DNA of 38,237 nt, taken from contig CALUOH010000019.1 in assembly GCA_944322025.1 (NCBI GenBank), forward strand, positions 1-38,237. Reading direction: 5' to 3'. A program made the translations under genes and the position numbers. Source of the stretch: an uncultured Bacteroidales bacterium. Its GTDB lineage: Bacteria > Bacteroidota > Bacteroidia > Bacteroidales > Paludibacteraceae. The first letter of the stretch is position 1, and each line of letters begins with the position of its first letter. This document shows positions 1 through 8,629 of this stretch, in pieces. The notes under the pieces are model-generated. The model did not search any database and was not told the origin of the DNA. It was given only the letters and a program-made list of their open reading frames with translations.

Positions 1-336
1 CTGAACGGCAAGGTCATAGGTGCGATACTCTACCGCATAGGCACTACAGAACCCACGTCGTCGCCAACCCCGCAGTTGGAGAACGTCGTCGCCATGCTTG
101 AGGCATTCCCCGAGGCGCGCCTCATCATTGAAGGCTACGCGGACAGCGCGACTGGCAGCGATGAGCTGAACATGAGGCTGTCACAGCAGCGCATAGAGCA
201 CGCGGTACGGCTGCTTACTGGGGAGTACGGGATAGCGGCAGACCGCATAGTGAGCCATCCGTGCGGCAGCAGGTCGTGCCCGTATGAACATAGCCCTGAG
301 GTGCAGCGTGCGGTGATATTCCGACTTGCATTTTGA
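1..336 (+). CDS. OmpA-family C-terminal domain protein (5'-truncated by window edge)
   Basis: Only the last ~111 codons are present; the frame is open from base 1 and ends in TGA at 334-336. The visible part is an OmpA-like peptidoglycan-binding domain: a hydrophobic strand followed by EGYADSATGSDELNMRLSQQ and the helix RIEHAVRLL, then GIAADRI. This corresponds to the family's GxAD...N..LS..RA..V...L signature, which binds diaminopimelate of peptidoglycan and tethers outer-membrane proteins to the wall. Two cysteines in CGSRSC close to the end are not part of the usual motif. The upstream part, probably a barrel or lipoprotein domain, lies outside the window, so the full architecture is unknown. 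A hairpin with a T-run follows 22 bp downstream. Confidence 0.85.
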   Translation: MNGKVIGAILYRIGTTEPTSSPTPQLENVVAMLEAFPEARLIIEGYADSATGSDELNMRLSQQRIEHAVRLLTGEYGIAADRIVSHPCGSRSCPYEHSPEVQRAVIFRLAF

Positions 337-357
337 TTTCATAATATCTGTGAGTGG

Positions 358-394
358 AGCCATGTACCACAGCACATGCGGCACATGGCTTTTT
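358..394 (+). terminator. Rho-independent terminator after the OmpA-like gene
   Basis: AGCCATGT (358-365) pairs with ACATGGCT (383-390) around a 17-nt loop and is followed by TTTT. The position, 22 bp past the stop codon, fits the end of the OmpA-like transcript. A second small hairpin, CCGCAC-GAT-GTGCGG, follows at about 399-413. Confidence 0.6.
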
Positions 395-508
395 GGTGTC
401 CGCACGATGTGCGGTACGGGCAATGTGGCGGATGGTGAAAATAGGCATGGAGGAGATGGGGTGTCGTTTTTGATATAAATTGAACGAATAATGCACAAGA
501 ATGCACGT

Positions 509-563
509 CTGCTAAGGAGAGGGTAGCTGAGGGGTAGCGGGGAGGTAACGGGAGGGTAGGGTG
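509..563 (-). repeat. 11-bp tandem repeat array, copy 1 (inverted)
   Basis: Read on the minus strand this is a run of about four 11-bp units (CCCTACCCTCC, CGTTACCTCCC, CGCTACCCCTC, AGCTACCCTCT) followed by TTAGCAGACGTGC. The same unit and similar trailing sequence recur at 15528-15595 and 27501-27555 on the plus strand. No coding function is apparent. Confidence 0.7.
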
Positions 564-705
564 AAGCCTTGTGTGTCAGAGGGTTATGTGTGCGATTTGG
601 TGGTGAACGGCAGTGGTGATTGGAAGAGGGTTGTGCGTTTTTGAATGTGAGAATGTATGGAATGTGCCGCATGGGGCGGGATGCCGCGCAGACAGGAACT
701 GGCGG

Positions 706-735
706 GCAGGGGCATGCAGGGGCATGCAGGGGCGT
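706..735. repeat. Short 10-bp tandem repeat
   Basis: The unit GCAGGGGCAT occurs at 706-715 and 716-725, with a third, slightly diverged copy (GCAGGGGCGT) at 726-735. It lies just beyond the 3' end of the AraC gene. Its function is unknown and it may simply be slippage. Confidence 0.6.
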
Positions 736-760
736 GGCGGCTGTCCTGGCCGTTGCCCTG

Positions 761-1672
761 CTATCTGCCTTTCCTGTAATTCGCGGGCGAGAGTCCGCTG
801 TGCCTTTTGAAGAATTTGCCGAATGTGGACTGGTCGGCGAATGAGAGCATCTCAGAAATCTCCTGTATGGAGAGGTTGGGGTTGCGCAGGAAGACTTTCG
901 CCTCGGTCATTATTGCCTCGTCTATCAGGACGTTGGCTGTCCTGCCGTATGTTTTTTTCAGGAGTCCGGTCAGCTTTTCGGGGGTGATGCACATCTTGTT
1001 GGCGTACCATCGCACGTCGTGGTGTTCGTGGCAATTGGTGTGGACGAGGTACATGAATTGGGCGCATATATTGTCCCAGTTCATGTTTACTGCGGTGTGG
1101 GGGCGGGAGCCGTACTGTCTGATGATGATGTCCCAGAGTTCGTAGAAGAGCAGTTTTACTCCGGTGCTGAGTATCTCGCGCTGGAATGTGTGGCTGTTGT
1201 TCCGGATGGTGGCCGACATGAATTCTATTATTCTGTTGAAGCTCTCGCTCTCTTCGGTGTCGAGTGCTGTTTTGGGGGCGTTGAAGTGAATGGAGAAGAG
1301 TTCGGGGTTCACGTGACTGTAGACTTCGGCGGTGGTTTCCTTGTGGAATGTGTGTCCCAGCAGGATGATGTATCCGTTGAACTCCGGCGAGCACGCTATG
1401 CTGTTTATAGCCTTGATGTCCATTGTGTCGAGGAACATCGGGGCATCGTGCCTGACCGTCCTTTTCGCCAATGTGACCTTTATGTGTCCTCGGTTGATGT
1501 ACATGCTTGTGAACATGTCAGTTAAAGCATGGGCACACCGGAATTTGACTCCTCCGCTTATGTGTACTATGTGCATCTCTTCTCCGAACGACAGTAGCTC
1601 TGCCGGTACTGTGCCGTCAGGTGTCTCCTCAAACCATCCCAGTATCTCTCTTGACAATTCGGTTGATGTCAT
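761..1672 (-). CDS. AraC-family transcriptional regulator
   Basis: A 303-residue protein with a divergent N-terminal effector or dimerisation region (about 1-190) and a C-terminal AraC/XylS double helix-turn-helix domain (about 200-303). The C-terminal domain shows the expected order: first HTH around VRWYANKMCITPEKLTGLLKK, split by TYGRTANVLIDEAIMTEAKVFL, then the second HTH and family signature IQEISEMLSFADQSTFGKFFKR ending SGLSPANYRK. It is a DNA-binding activator or repressor in the cytoplasm. It is transcribed divergently from the RND efflux operon that begins 573 bp away, so local control of that pump is the obvious hypothesis, but nothing in the sequence proves it. The length is normal for the family. 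The effector is unknown. Confidence 0.93.
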   Translation of the reverse strand: MTSTELSREILGWFEETPDGTVPAELLSFGEEMHIVHISGGVKFRCAHALTDMFTSMYINRGHIKVTLAKRTVRHDAPMFLDTMDIKAINSIACSPEFNGYIILLGHTFHKETTAEVYSHVNPELFSIHFNAPKTALDTEESESFNRIIEFMSATIRNNSHTFQREILSTGVKLLFYELWDIIIRQYGSRPHTAVNMNWDNICAQFMYLVHTNCHEHHDVRWYANKMCITPEKLTGLLKKTYGRTANVLIDEAIMTEAKVFLRNPNLSIQEISEMLSFADQSTFGKFFKRHSGLSPANYRKGR

Positions 1673-2244
1673 ATCTGTTTCTGTTAAAATTAAAATTGCC
1701 GCTTTTTGTTTCCGATTGCCTGTTGTATTATGTTAATTTACGGTTCAAGGAGTGTCTCTGAGCGTAAAAAATAAATAAATACAGCTTTCAGACCAATTAT
1801 ATAGCCTTATAGACTAATAGACATGCCCGGAAACGTACTAACTTTGCTTCCGGTTAGGCAGACACTTGTGTCTCCCAGCCGCATAAACAGTCCTTATTTA
1901 CCCTATCCCTATTGGTTTTATCTCTCTCATGCGCCATGCCTTTGTCGCGTATGGGTTTTTCGGTATAGAGTTAACTGTCTGAAATAGTGCTGTTTCCACT
2001 ATACTCCGAAGATGAGGGAGAAGCGGCACAGTCTGCTATGTGCCGCGGTGAATGGCATGTGCCACAGGCGGTTATGCTGTCGCGCCGCCTGTCGGGAATG
2101 TCCTGTCAAAGATACGTCATAAAATGATACGCCGCAATAGCCGGCAGCAGTGATGTGTGGCGCATGACCTGATTTTCCCGCTTTCGGGCAGGCGGAGGGA
2201 AGGATGCAGAGTAACAGAAAACGAAAACTAAACAGATAAAAAGG
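1673..2244. other. Divergent regulatory region between araC-like gene and RND operon
   Basis: This 572-bp gap between divergent genes has no convincing ORF. It is AT-rich near 1680-1840, with repeated TATA/TTATAGACTAATAG motifs around 1798-1822. A good -7 box lies at 1839-1846 and a perfect palindrome, GACAC-TT-GTGTC, at 1861-1872. If the -7 box is used, the efflux mRNA has a ~390-nt leader containing several GC-rich inverted repeats (around 2030-2150). No known riboswitch was recognised. Confidence 0.5.
1839..1846 (+). promoter_or_regulatory. Candidate -7 box for the RND efflux operon
   Basis: TAACTTTG matches the Bacteroidetes sigma-70 (SigABfr) -7 consensus TAnnTTTG exactly. No clear TTTG occurs 19-21 bp upstream, which suggests an activator-dependent promoter or a false match. 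The palindrome GACACTTGTGTC at 1861-1872 would lie just after the start point. Confidence 0.4.
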
Positions 2245-3372
2245 ATGAAAAGGAAGTTTGTTTTGACGACTATTGGATTCGCATGCCTGCTTACGGGCAT
2301 GACGTTAGTTTCTTGCGGCAAAGAGAGTGGAAGTGCCGCGACGACGGGTTACAAGACGATGACGGTATCGCGTGCCAACCGCACGCTGTCGCGTAACTTT
2401 ACGGCTGTGGTAAACGGCCGCCAGAGTGTGGAAATAAGGCCGCAGGTGAGCGGTACGATTACTAAGGTCTGCATAGCCGAGGGCGCTCATGTGAAGAAGG
2501 GCCAGGCGTTGTTCATAATAGACCAGGTGCCGTATCAGGCGGCATTGCAGACGGCGGAGGCGAGCGTGAAGAGCGCGGAGGCCGCTGTGGCGACTGCCAA
2601 GCTGACGGCCGAGAGCAAGGAGCAGCTGTATAAGGAGAATGTCGTGTCGGCGTTTGATTTGCAGACAGCGCAGAACTCGCTGATGGAGGCGGAGGCGGCT
2701 CTGGCTCTTGCGGAGTCGCAGAGGGTGAACGCCGCAAACGACCTGTCGTACACGGTGGTGAAAAGCCCTGTGGACGGAGTGGCGAGCATGATACCTTACC
2801 GTGTGGGCGCGCTGGTTAGTTCGTCCATCTCCACGCCGCTTGTCACGGTGTCTGACGGGTCGGAGATGTATGCCTATTTCTCGATGTCGGAGAATCAGGT
2901 GCTGGCCATGTCGATGAAGGACGGTAATATGGTGAGCGCAATCGAGAATATGCCGGCAGTGGAGCTGAGGCTTAGTAACGGGAGCATGTATAACCACAAG
3001 GGAAAGGTGGACGCTGTGAGCGGTACGATAGATAGGGGTACCGGTGCGGTGAGCGTGCGCGCCACATTCCCTAATCCGGACGGGGTGCTGCTCGACGGAG
3101 GTTCGGGCACTGTGGTAATGCCGTACGACATGGAAAATGTGGTAGTGATACCGCAGGAGGCTACGTATGAGCTTCAGGATAAGGTGTTCGTATATAAGGT
3201 GGTTGACGGAAAGGCATCATCGACAGAGGTACAGGTATTCCCAATCAACGACGGCCATGAGTATATAGTGGAGAGCGGTCTTGATGTGGGAGATGTGATA
3301 ATTGCCGAGGGCGCGGGCCTTGTGCGTGAGGGCGCAGTGGTAACACCGCCTGCTGCGGAGGCTGCGGAGTGA
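2245..3372 (+). CDS. RND efflux periplasmic adaptor (membrane fusion) lipoprotein
   Basis: A 375-residue MexA/AcrA-type adaptor. The N-terminus is a lipoprotein signal peptide ending in the lipobox LVSC (Cys at about residue 24), so the mature protein is anchored by lipid in the inner membrane and reaches across the periplasm. Domains follow family order: the first lipoyl half with EIRPQVSGTITKV and EGAHVKKGQALFIID, an alanine-rich alpha-hairpin coiled coil (about 95-155), the second lipoyl half at SYTVVKSPVDGVAS, then beta-barrel and membrane-proximal domains (VSVRATFPNPDGVLLDGGSG). It connects the pump encoded 70 bp downstream with the outer-membrane channel. The substrate range cannot be read from the sequence. 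The start is the ATG directly ahead of the signal peptide. Confidence 0.95.
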   Translation: MKRKFVLTTIGFACLLTGMTLVSCGKESGSAATTGYKTMTVSRANRTLSRNFTAVVNGRQSVEIRPQVSGTITKVCIAEGAHVKKGQALFIIDQVPYQAALQTAEASVKSAEAAVATAKLTAESKEQLYKENVVSAFDLQTAQNSLMEAEAALALAESQRVNAANDLSYTVVKSPVDGVASMIPYRVGALVSSSISTPLVTVSDGSEMYAYFSMSENQVLAMSMKDGNMVSAIENMPAVELRLSNGSMYNHKGKVDAVSGTIDRGTGAVSVRATFPNPDGVLLDGGSGTVVMPYDMENVVVIPQEATYELQDKVFVYKVVDGKASSTEVQVFPINDGHEYIVESGLDVGDVIIAEGAGLVREGAVVTPPAAEAAE

Positions 3373-3442
3373 TGCCTGTAAGCTGTGCGCTGATGCGCAT
3401 GAGTGTTATAATCAATAAGGAATTTGAAAGGTAGAGAGAGTT

Positions 3443-6400
3443 ATGAAGCTTAAAATGTTTATAGACAGGCCGATATTGTCGTGCGTTATATCGGCGTTTA
3501 TTCTCTTGCTGGGCCTTATAAGTCTGACCCAGTTGCCGATGGAGCAATATCCTGACATCGCTCCGCCGACCATCTCTGTGTCGGCAACTTATACCGGCGC
3601 GAATGCCGAGACGGTACAGAAGAGTGTCGTGGTGCCGCTGGAGCAGGCAATAAACGGTGTGGAGAACATGATGTACATGACATCGGAGGCCGCCAACAAC
3701 GGTTCGGCATCCATTACCGTCTATTTCAAGCAGGGAACTGACCCCGATATGGCGACCATCAATACTAAAAACCGTGTGGCGGAGGCCGAGGGTCTGCTGC
3801 CGGCGGAGGTTACGAGGATAGGTGTCACAGTCAGAAAACGCCAGAACAGTAACCTGAAAATTCTCGCGCTGTACAGCCCTAACGGGACGTACGACCAGAA
3901 TTTCATATCGAATTACTTCATGATTAACATAGAGCCGAGGCTGGCGCGTATCACCGGTGTGGGCTATGTCAATGTGATGGGTGGCGACTACGCCATGCGT
4001 ATATGGCTCAACCCGGAGAAGTTGGCTAAGTACAGCCTTGTCCCGAACGATATAGTGGCGGTGCTTGGCGAGCAGAACGTGGAGGCTCCGACAGGTAACC
4101 TCGGTGAGGATTCCGAGAATACGTTCCAGTATACTTTGAGATACAGGGGACGTTATGACAAGCCGGAGGAATTTGAGAATATGGTGATTAAGGCTCTGCC
4201 CACGGGTGAGGTGTTGAGGCTCGGCGATGTGGCGGAAGTGGAGCTGGGCGCATTGACGTATGGCTTCAAAAGCCGCGTCCAGGGTCAGCCGGGTGTGAGC
4301 GCGATGATTTCGCAGATTGCGGGAACTAACGCCAATGAGATTATCACTGAGATAGACAAGATGCTGGTGGATATAAAGGCCGACCTGCCGAAGGATCTTG
4401 TGATGGTGGACATGATGTCTGCTAAGGACTTCCTCGATGCATCTATCCACAGTGTGATGAAAACGCTTATCGAGGCGTTGATTCTCGTGGTGCTTGTGGT
4501 GTACTTCTTCTTGCAGAGTGTGCGCTCTACCATTATACCGACGGTCTCAATCATCGTCTCTCTGATAGGTACGTTCGCATTCATGATTGTGGCGGGCTTC
4601 AGCCTGAACCTCATCACCCTCTTCGCCCTCGTGCTTGTCATAGGTACTGTCTGTGACGACGCGATTGTCGTCGTGGAGGCCGTGCAGGCGCAGTTCGATG
4701 CCGGAGTGAAGTCGCCATATCAGGCCACTGTGCGCGCAATGGACGGCATATCGGCGGCGGTCATCACCTCCTCGCTGGTCTTCATGGCCGTCTTCATCCC
4801 GACTTCGTTCATGGGTGGTACGAGTGGTATATTCTATACGCAGTTCGGTCTGACTATGGCGGTCGCGGTCGGCATCTCGGCCATAAATGCCTTGACGCTC
4901 AGCCCTGCCCTCTGCGCCCTTATCATGACCCCGCACGAGGAGGTGGTCGAAGGACGGAAAGTAAGTTTCTCCTCTCGTTTCCACCATGCCTTTGAGGCAT
5001 CGTTCAACCGCCTCATTTTCAAATATAAGTCTGGGGTCAAGGTTTTCCTGAACCACAGATGGATTGCTGTTGCGCTGCTCGTCGTGGCCGGTGCGCTCTT
5101 GGTGTATCTCATGAGGACAACTAAGACCGGTCTTGTGCCTGACGAGGATATGGGCACGGTCTTTGTCAACGTCTCCACTCCTCCGGGAAGCAGCTTGGTG
5201 CAGACACAGAAGGCAATCGAGGAAGTGGAATCCTGCATAAAGGACATTCCCCAGATTGATGTCTATTCTACGACTTCCGGATTCGGCTTCTTCTCCGGAC
5301 AGTCTCCCGCTGGCGGTATGCTCATCATACGTCTCAAACCGTGGGATGAGCGCAAAGGCAAGGAGAATGAAATCAATGCCGTGATAAGCGAGTTATACAG
5401 ACGGACCGCGAATATCAAGAGCGCGTCTCTCTTCATCTTCGCTCAGCCTACTATAGCCGGATACGGTATGGGTAACGGTTTCGAACTCAACATACAGGAT
5501 AAGGCTGGAGGAGACATTGAGGACCTTTTGAAATATACGCGCAGCATGATAGAGAAGCTGAACAAGCGTCCCGAAATACAGACAGCATACACTACATTTG
5601 ATATAAAGTATCCGCAGTATCGTGTCGAGGTCGATGCCGTTAAATGCGAGCGGATAAATGTATCTCCTTCTGATGTGCTGAGTGTGCTTTCAGGTTATAT
5701 CGGTGGTAACTATGCGTCAAACTTCAACCGTTTCTCCAAGGTATACCGCGTGATGGTGCAGGCTTCGCCAGAATACCGTCTCGACACGGAGTCGCTCAAC
5801 AATATGTTCGTCCGCTCTTCCACTGGTGACATGGTGCCGGTTGGACAGTTAGTTACACTTGAGAAGGTCTATGGCCCTCAGACATTGAGCAGGTTCAATA
5901 TGTATAACTCTATATCAGTCAACGGTTTGCCTGCTAACGGTTACAGTTCTAGTGAAGCCTTGAATGCGATAAAAGAGGTGGCGGCTGAGACACTGCCTGC
6001 AGGCTACGGCTATGAGTTCGGAGGTATGAGCCGTGAGATTGCATCTGCCGGTAGCGGTAGTACGGCGGTGATATTCGTGCTGTGTACAATATTTATTTAC
6101 CTCATATTGTGTGCACTCTACGAGAGTATGTTCATCCCCTTGGCTGTCATCCTCTCCGTACCGTTCGGTCTCATGGGCAGCTTTCTGTTCTCGAAAATGT
6201 TCGGCCTTGAGAACAACGTATATATGCAGACTGGTCTCATCATGTTGATTGGTCTGCTCTCCAAGACCGCCATACTGCTGACGGAGTATGCATCTACCAT
6301 GAGAAAGCAGGGCATGTCGATCGCTCAGGCCGCCCTTTCGTCGGCCGGTGTGCGTCTGCGCCCGATTCTCATGACAGCACTGACCATGATTATCGGCCTC

Positions 6401-6607
6401 TTCCCGCTTATGGTTGCCACCGGCGCGGGTGCTAACGGTAACATATCGCTCAGTGTCGGCACTGTCGGAGGTATGACAATAGGTACGCTGGCACTGCTGT
6501 TCATCGTGCCGCCCCTGTTCATCATATTCCAGACAATAGAGGAAAAAGTCATGCCCGACAGACGTGCCGAGATAGAGGAAGAGGACAAAAAACAACTTGA
6601 AGATTAA
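3443..6607 (+). CDS. RND multidrug efflux pump, HAE1/AcrB family
   Basis: A 1054-residue inner-membrane proton/drug antiporter of the AcrB/MexB type, full length for the family (~1040-1060). It begins with the characteristic MKLKMFIDRPILSCVISAFI and has two repeats, each a transmembrane helix, a large periplasmic pore/docking domain and a bundle of further helices. The proton-relay residues are present: adjacent aspartates D405-D406 in TM4 (GTVCDDAIVVVEAV) and lysine K941 in TM10 (LLSKTAILLTEYA), equivalent to AcrB D407, D408 and K940. It sits between the adaptor (70 bp upstream) and the channel (6 bp downstream), a standard tripartite operon. Substrates may be drugs, bile salts or detergents by analogy; this is inference. 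Confidence 0.97.
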   Translation: MKLKMFIDRPILSCVISAFILLLGLISLTQLPMEQYPDIAPPTISVSATYTGANAETVQKSVVVPLEQAINGVENMMYMTSEAANNGSASITVYFKQGTDPDMATINTKNRVAEAEGLLPAEVTRIGVTVRKRQNSNLKILALYSPNGTYDQNFISNYFMINIEPRLARITGVGYVNVMGGDYAMRIWLNPEKLAKYSLVPNDIVAVLGEQNVEAPTGNLGEDSENTFQYTLRYRGRYDKPEEFENMVIKALPTGEVLRLGDVAEVELGALTYGFKSRVQGQPGVSAMISQIAGTNANEIITEIDKMLVDIKADLPKDLVMVDMMSAKDFLDASIHSVMKTLIEALILVVLVVYFFLQSVRSTIIPTVSIIVSLIGTFAFMIVAGFSLNLITLFALVLVIGTVCDDAIVVVEAVQAQFDAGVKSPYQATVRAMDGISAAVITSSLVFMAVFIPTSFMGGTSGIFYTQFGLTMAVAVGISAINALTLSPALCALIMTPHEEVVEGRKVSFSSRFHHAFEASFNRLIFKYKSGVKVFLNHRWIAVALLVVAGALLVYLMRTTKTGLVPDEDMGTVFVNVSTPPGSSLVQTQKAIEEVESCIKDIPQIDVYSTTSGFGFFSGQSPAGGMLIIRLKPWDERKGKENEINAVISELYRRTANIKSASLFIFAQPTIAGYGMGNGFELNIQDKAGGDIEDLLKYTRSMIEKLNKRPEIQTAYTTFDIKYPQYRVEVDAVKCERINVSPSDVLSVLSGYIGGNYASNFNRFSKVYRVMVQASPEYRLDTESLNNMFVRSSTGDMVPVGQLVTLEKVYGPQTLSRFNMYNSISVNGLPANGYSSSEALNAIKEVAAETLPAGYGYEFGGMSREIASAGSGSTAVIFVLCTIFIYLILCALYESMFIPLAVILSVPFGLMGSFLFSKMFGLENNVYMQTGLIMLIGLLSKTAILLTEYASTMRKQGMSIAQAALSSAGVRLRPILMTALTMIIGLFPLMVATGAGANGNISLSVGTVGGMTIGTLALLFIVPPLFIIFQTIEEKVMPDRRAEIEEEDKKQLED

Positions 6608-6613
6608 ACAGAT

Positions 6614-7975
6614 ATGAAGAACATAGCGATATTTATGATAGTTGCCCTGTCGCTCAGCGGCTGCGGCATCTACGGGAAATACCATCGTCCCGAAGTGAAT
6701 ACCGACAACCTCTATAAGGATGTCGAAGTCTCCGAGGAAGACACCGCATCGCTGGCCGACCTCTCGTGGCGCGAACTCTTCACCGACCCTAAGTTGCAGG
6801 TGCTCATCGAAGAAGCTCTCGACTCCAACACGAACATGAACATAGCCCGCCTCAAAGTCAAAGAGGCGCGCGCTTCGCTCATGAACGCGAAACTGATGTA
6901 CCTGCCGAGCGTACAGCTTGACCCGCAGGGCTCCATCACAAGCTACAACGCCGATGGTGCTTCCTACGGCTACGACCTCGGTGCATCCGCCAGCTGGGAG
7001 TTCGACATATTCGGCAAGACACTCAACCGCCTGCGCGGCGCGAAGATGACCCTCGCACAGCAGGAGCAATACCAGTTGGCTGTCCAGACTCAGCTCATAG
7101 CCACCATGGCCGACAGCTACTACTCACTGCTCCTCCTCGACAAGCAGCTGGAAATCACCACCGCCACCGTGGAGAGCTGGCGCGAGTACGTGCGCAGCCT
7201 CAAAGCCCTGATGAATGCCGGACAGGCAGACCGCTCCACAGTCAATCAGGCAGAAGCCAGTTGCATGGCGGCCGAGGCATCGCTTTTGGAGATAAAACGC
7301 CAGATAAATGAGTTGGAAAACTCCATATCCTCCATGCTTGCATCCGCGCCGCGCCACATCGAGCGCGGCGAGCTTGACGGGCAGACATTCCCAGAAGAGC
7401 TGAAAGTCGGAGTGCCGGTATCGCTCCTCGCACGCCGTCCCGACGTGCGTCAGGCGGAGTACTCGCTGGCTCAGGCATTCTACTCCACAAACCTTGCGCG
7501 CGCGGCCTTCTACCCCACGCTGACCCTCAGCGGCTCCGCCGGCTGGACTAACAACGGCATCACCGTGGGCAACCCCGCCGCTTGGCTCTTGCAGGCAGTT
7601 GGCTCACTCGTAGAGCCTCTCTTCAACCGGGGCACTAACATAGCCAACCTCCGCATAGCCAAGGCACAGCAGGAAGAGGCGCTCCTCTCATTCCGCCAGA
7701 GCCTTCTCGACGCGGGAGCCGAGGTCAACAATGCGCTCGTGCTTTGGCAGACCGCACGCGGCAAGATAGAGTTTGACACCAGGCAGGTAGAGTACCTCAC
7801 GACAACAGTCGAGGACGCGAAGGCACTCATGAAATACGGCACAGCCAACTACCTTCAGGTCCTCACGGCTCAGCAGTCGCTCTTGCAGGCGGAGCTATCT
7901 CTCGCCTCCGACCGCTACTCTGAGATACAGGGTGTGATAAACCTCTATCACGCTCTCGGCGGAGGTCTGCAATAA
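6614..7975 (+). CDS. Efflux outer-membrane channel lipoprotein (OprM/NodT-type TolC family)
   Basis: A 453-residue outer-membrane factor. A lipoprotein signal peptide ends in LSGC, the usual mark of the NodT/OprM subfamily as opposed to classical TolC. Two structural repeats, each a long alpha-helical segment with short beta strands, are visible: WRELFTDPKLQVLIEEAL then N..IA..KV.EA, and RRPDVRQAEYSLAQAFYSTNLARAAFYPTLTLSGSAG, which is the hallmark RPDvr.AE..L.aA....g.AraafyPtl motif. It trimerises into the exit duct for the RND pump. The start ATG lies 6 bp after the pump stop codon, so translation is probably coupled. A very strong terminator follows 26 bp after the stop. Confidence 0.96.
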   Translation: MKNIAIFMIVALSLSGCGIYGKYHRPEVNTDNLYKDVEVSEEDTASLADLSWRELFTDPKLQVLIEEALDSNTNMNIARLKVKEARASLMNAKLMYLPSVQLDPQGSITSYNADGASYGYDLGASASWEFDIFGKTLNRLRGAKMTLAQQEQYQLAVQTQLIATMADSYYSLLLLDKQLEITTATVESWREYVRSLKALMNAGQADRSTVNQAEASCMAAEASLLEIKRQINELENSISSMLASAPRHIERGELDGQTFPEELKVGVPVSLLARRPDVRQAEYSLAQAFYSTNLARAAFYPTLTLSGSAGWTNNGITVGNPAAWLLQAVGSLVEPLFNRGTNIANLRIAKAQQEEALLSFRQSLLDAGAEVNNALVLWQTARGKIEFDTRQVEYLTTTVEDAKALMKYGTANYLQVLTAQQSLLQAELSLASDRYSEIQGVINLYHALGGGLQ

Positions 7976-8001
7976 GACTTCTCATAGATTTCCACATAAG
8001 G

Positions 8002-8046
8002 GCCAAGCCCCGGAACGCGATAGCACGTTCCGGGGCTTGGCTTTTT
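8002..8046 (+). terminator. Strong rho-independent terminator of the RND operon
   Basis: A perfect 16-bp stem, GCCAAGCCCCGGAACG (8002-8017) with its complement (8026-8041), has an 8-nt loop and is followed directly by TTTTT. It closes the three-gene efflux operon. Confidence 0.92.
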
Positions 8047-8160
8047 CATGCCTCTCATATCTCTATCCAAAGCCCTTCTCCCTTTCCCCCTTCCCCTCCT
8101 CGCGGCAAATCCCGTCTCCTCTTTCCTCATTCCCTCCCCCTTTCGCCCCCATTTTCCTAT

Positions 8161-8244
8161 TGTAAAAAGTGGTTAAAAACACGTACTCTCGACGGAGCGG
8201 CCAGGGGCCCCTACGGACACCCTCCGAAGCCATTCCCCATCCTC
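8161..8244 (+). repeat. Paired intergenic repeat module, copy A (type-1 unit)
   Basis: The core TGTAAAAAGTGGTTAAAAA continues into C-ACGTACTCTCGACGGAGCGGCC, then CCCCTACGGA, CCGAAGCC and CCCCATCCTC. By hand alignment about 80% of 85 positions agree with 22557-22641. It is partnered by a type-2 unit 174 bp downstream (8335). It is intergenic, in a C/T-rich stretch, with no convincing ORF. Confidence 0.8.
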
Positions 8245-8334
8245 GCGCACCCGTTCCGCAATCCCCTCCGCGCATCCTCACCTCTTCTCCTCATCGTCCC
8301 CTCCCTCCTCCGCCTCACCCTTCCCGTCCCTCAC

Positions 8335-8366
8335 TGTAAAAAGTGGTTAAAAAGACGTACTCTCGC
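8335..8366 (+). repeat. Paired intergenic repeat module, copy B (type-2 unit)
   Basis: The core TGTAAAAAGTGGTTAAAAA is followed by GACGTACTCTCGC. It differs at one of 32 positions from 22721-22752 and has G where the type-1 units have C before ACGTACTCTCG. The homology with copy D fades after the core. It lies 161 bp upstream of the tatA promoter. Confidence 0.8.
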
Positions 8367-8526
8367 GCCAGCAGCCAGCCAGCGGCAGGCCAGCCCCTCC
8401 CCGGCCTCTCCACCTCCGCGCTCCCTCCTCTCCCCACCCGCTCCCTCTTTGCACGCAGGCAAATCCCTCTCCGCCCCCTGCTTAATTGGCAATTTCCTTG
8501 GACCGGCCGTCCCCTGCTGTCAGACG

Positions 8527-8558
8527 TTTGGCGTTCCGCCCGTATTTCACTATCTTTG
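8527..8558 (+). promoter_or_regulatory. Bacteroidetes-type promoter of tatAC
   Basis: TTTG (8527-8530), a 20-bp spacer and TATCTTTG (8551-8558) match the TTTG/TAnnTTTG consensus exactly. Transcription would begin near 8565, ~65 nt before the tatA start codon. Confidence 0.85.
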
Positions 8559-8629
8559 TAAACGGAATTACGCTGCCATGCATTGGCGCAATCTCCGCCT
8601 TATTGTTTATTGACATAATCATATCATAT

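Larger units (their letters stand above)
337..760. other. Convergent intergenic region with repeats, no gene seen
   Basis: This 424-bp stretch lies between the convergent OmpA-like and AraC genes. No open frame here shows convincing coding character. It holds the terminator at 358-394, an inverted copy of the 11-bp GCTACC repeat array (509-563) and a short 10-bp tandem repeat (706-735). The plus strand is markedly purine-rich, so the minus strand is C/T-rich, like the other repeat-bearing gaps in the window. Confidence 0.6.
7976..8526. other. Gene-free, pyrimidine-rich region upstream of tatA
   Basis: Between the efflux operon and the tatA promoter there is no believable gene. The region holds the terminator (8002-8046) and the two repeat units (8161 and 8335), separated by long C/T-dominated plus-strand tracts. 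Small ORFs on both strands here follow the repeat sequence and lack other coding signs. Confidence 0.6.

Noticed and set aside
8343..8561. Small plus-strand ORF starting MVKKTYSR, with a similar one at 22729-22995
   Set aside because: The shared N-terminus is only the repeat core (units B and D) read in one frame; the remainder differs completely and is Pro/Ser-rich from C/T tracts.
8486..8629. N-terminal extension of TatA to 8486
   Set aside because: The extension starts upstream of the consensus promoter and puts an unrelated ~48 residues before a helix that normally begins the protein.
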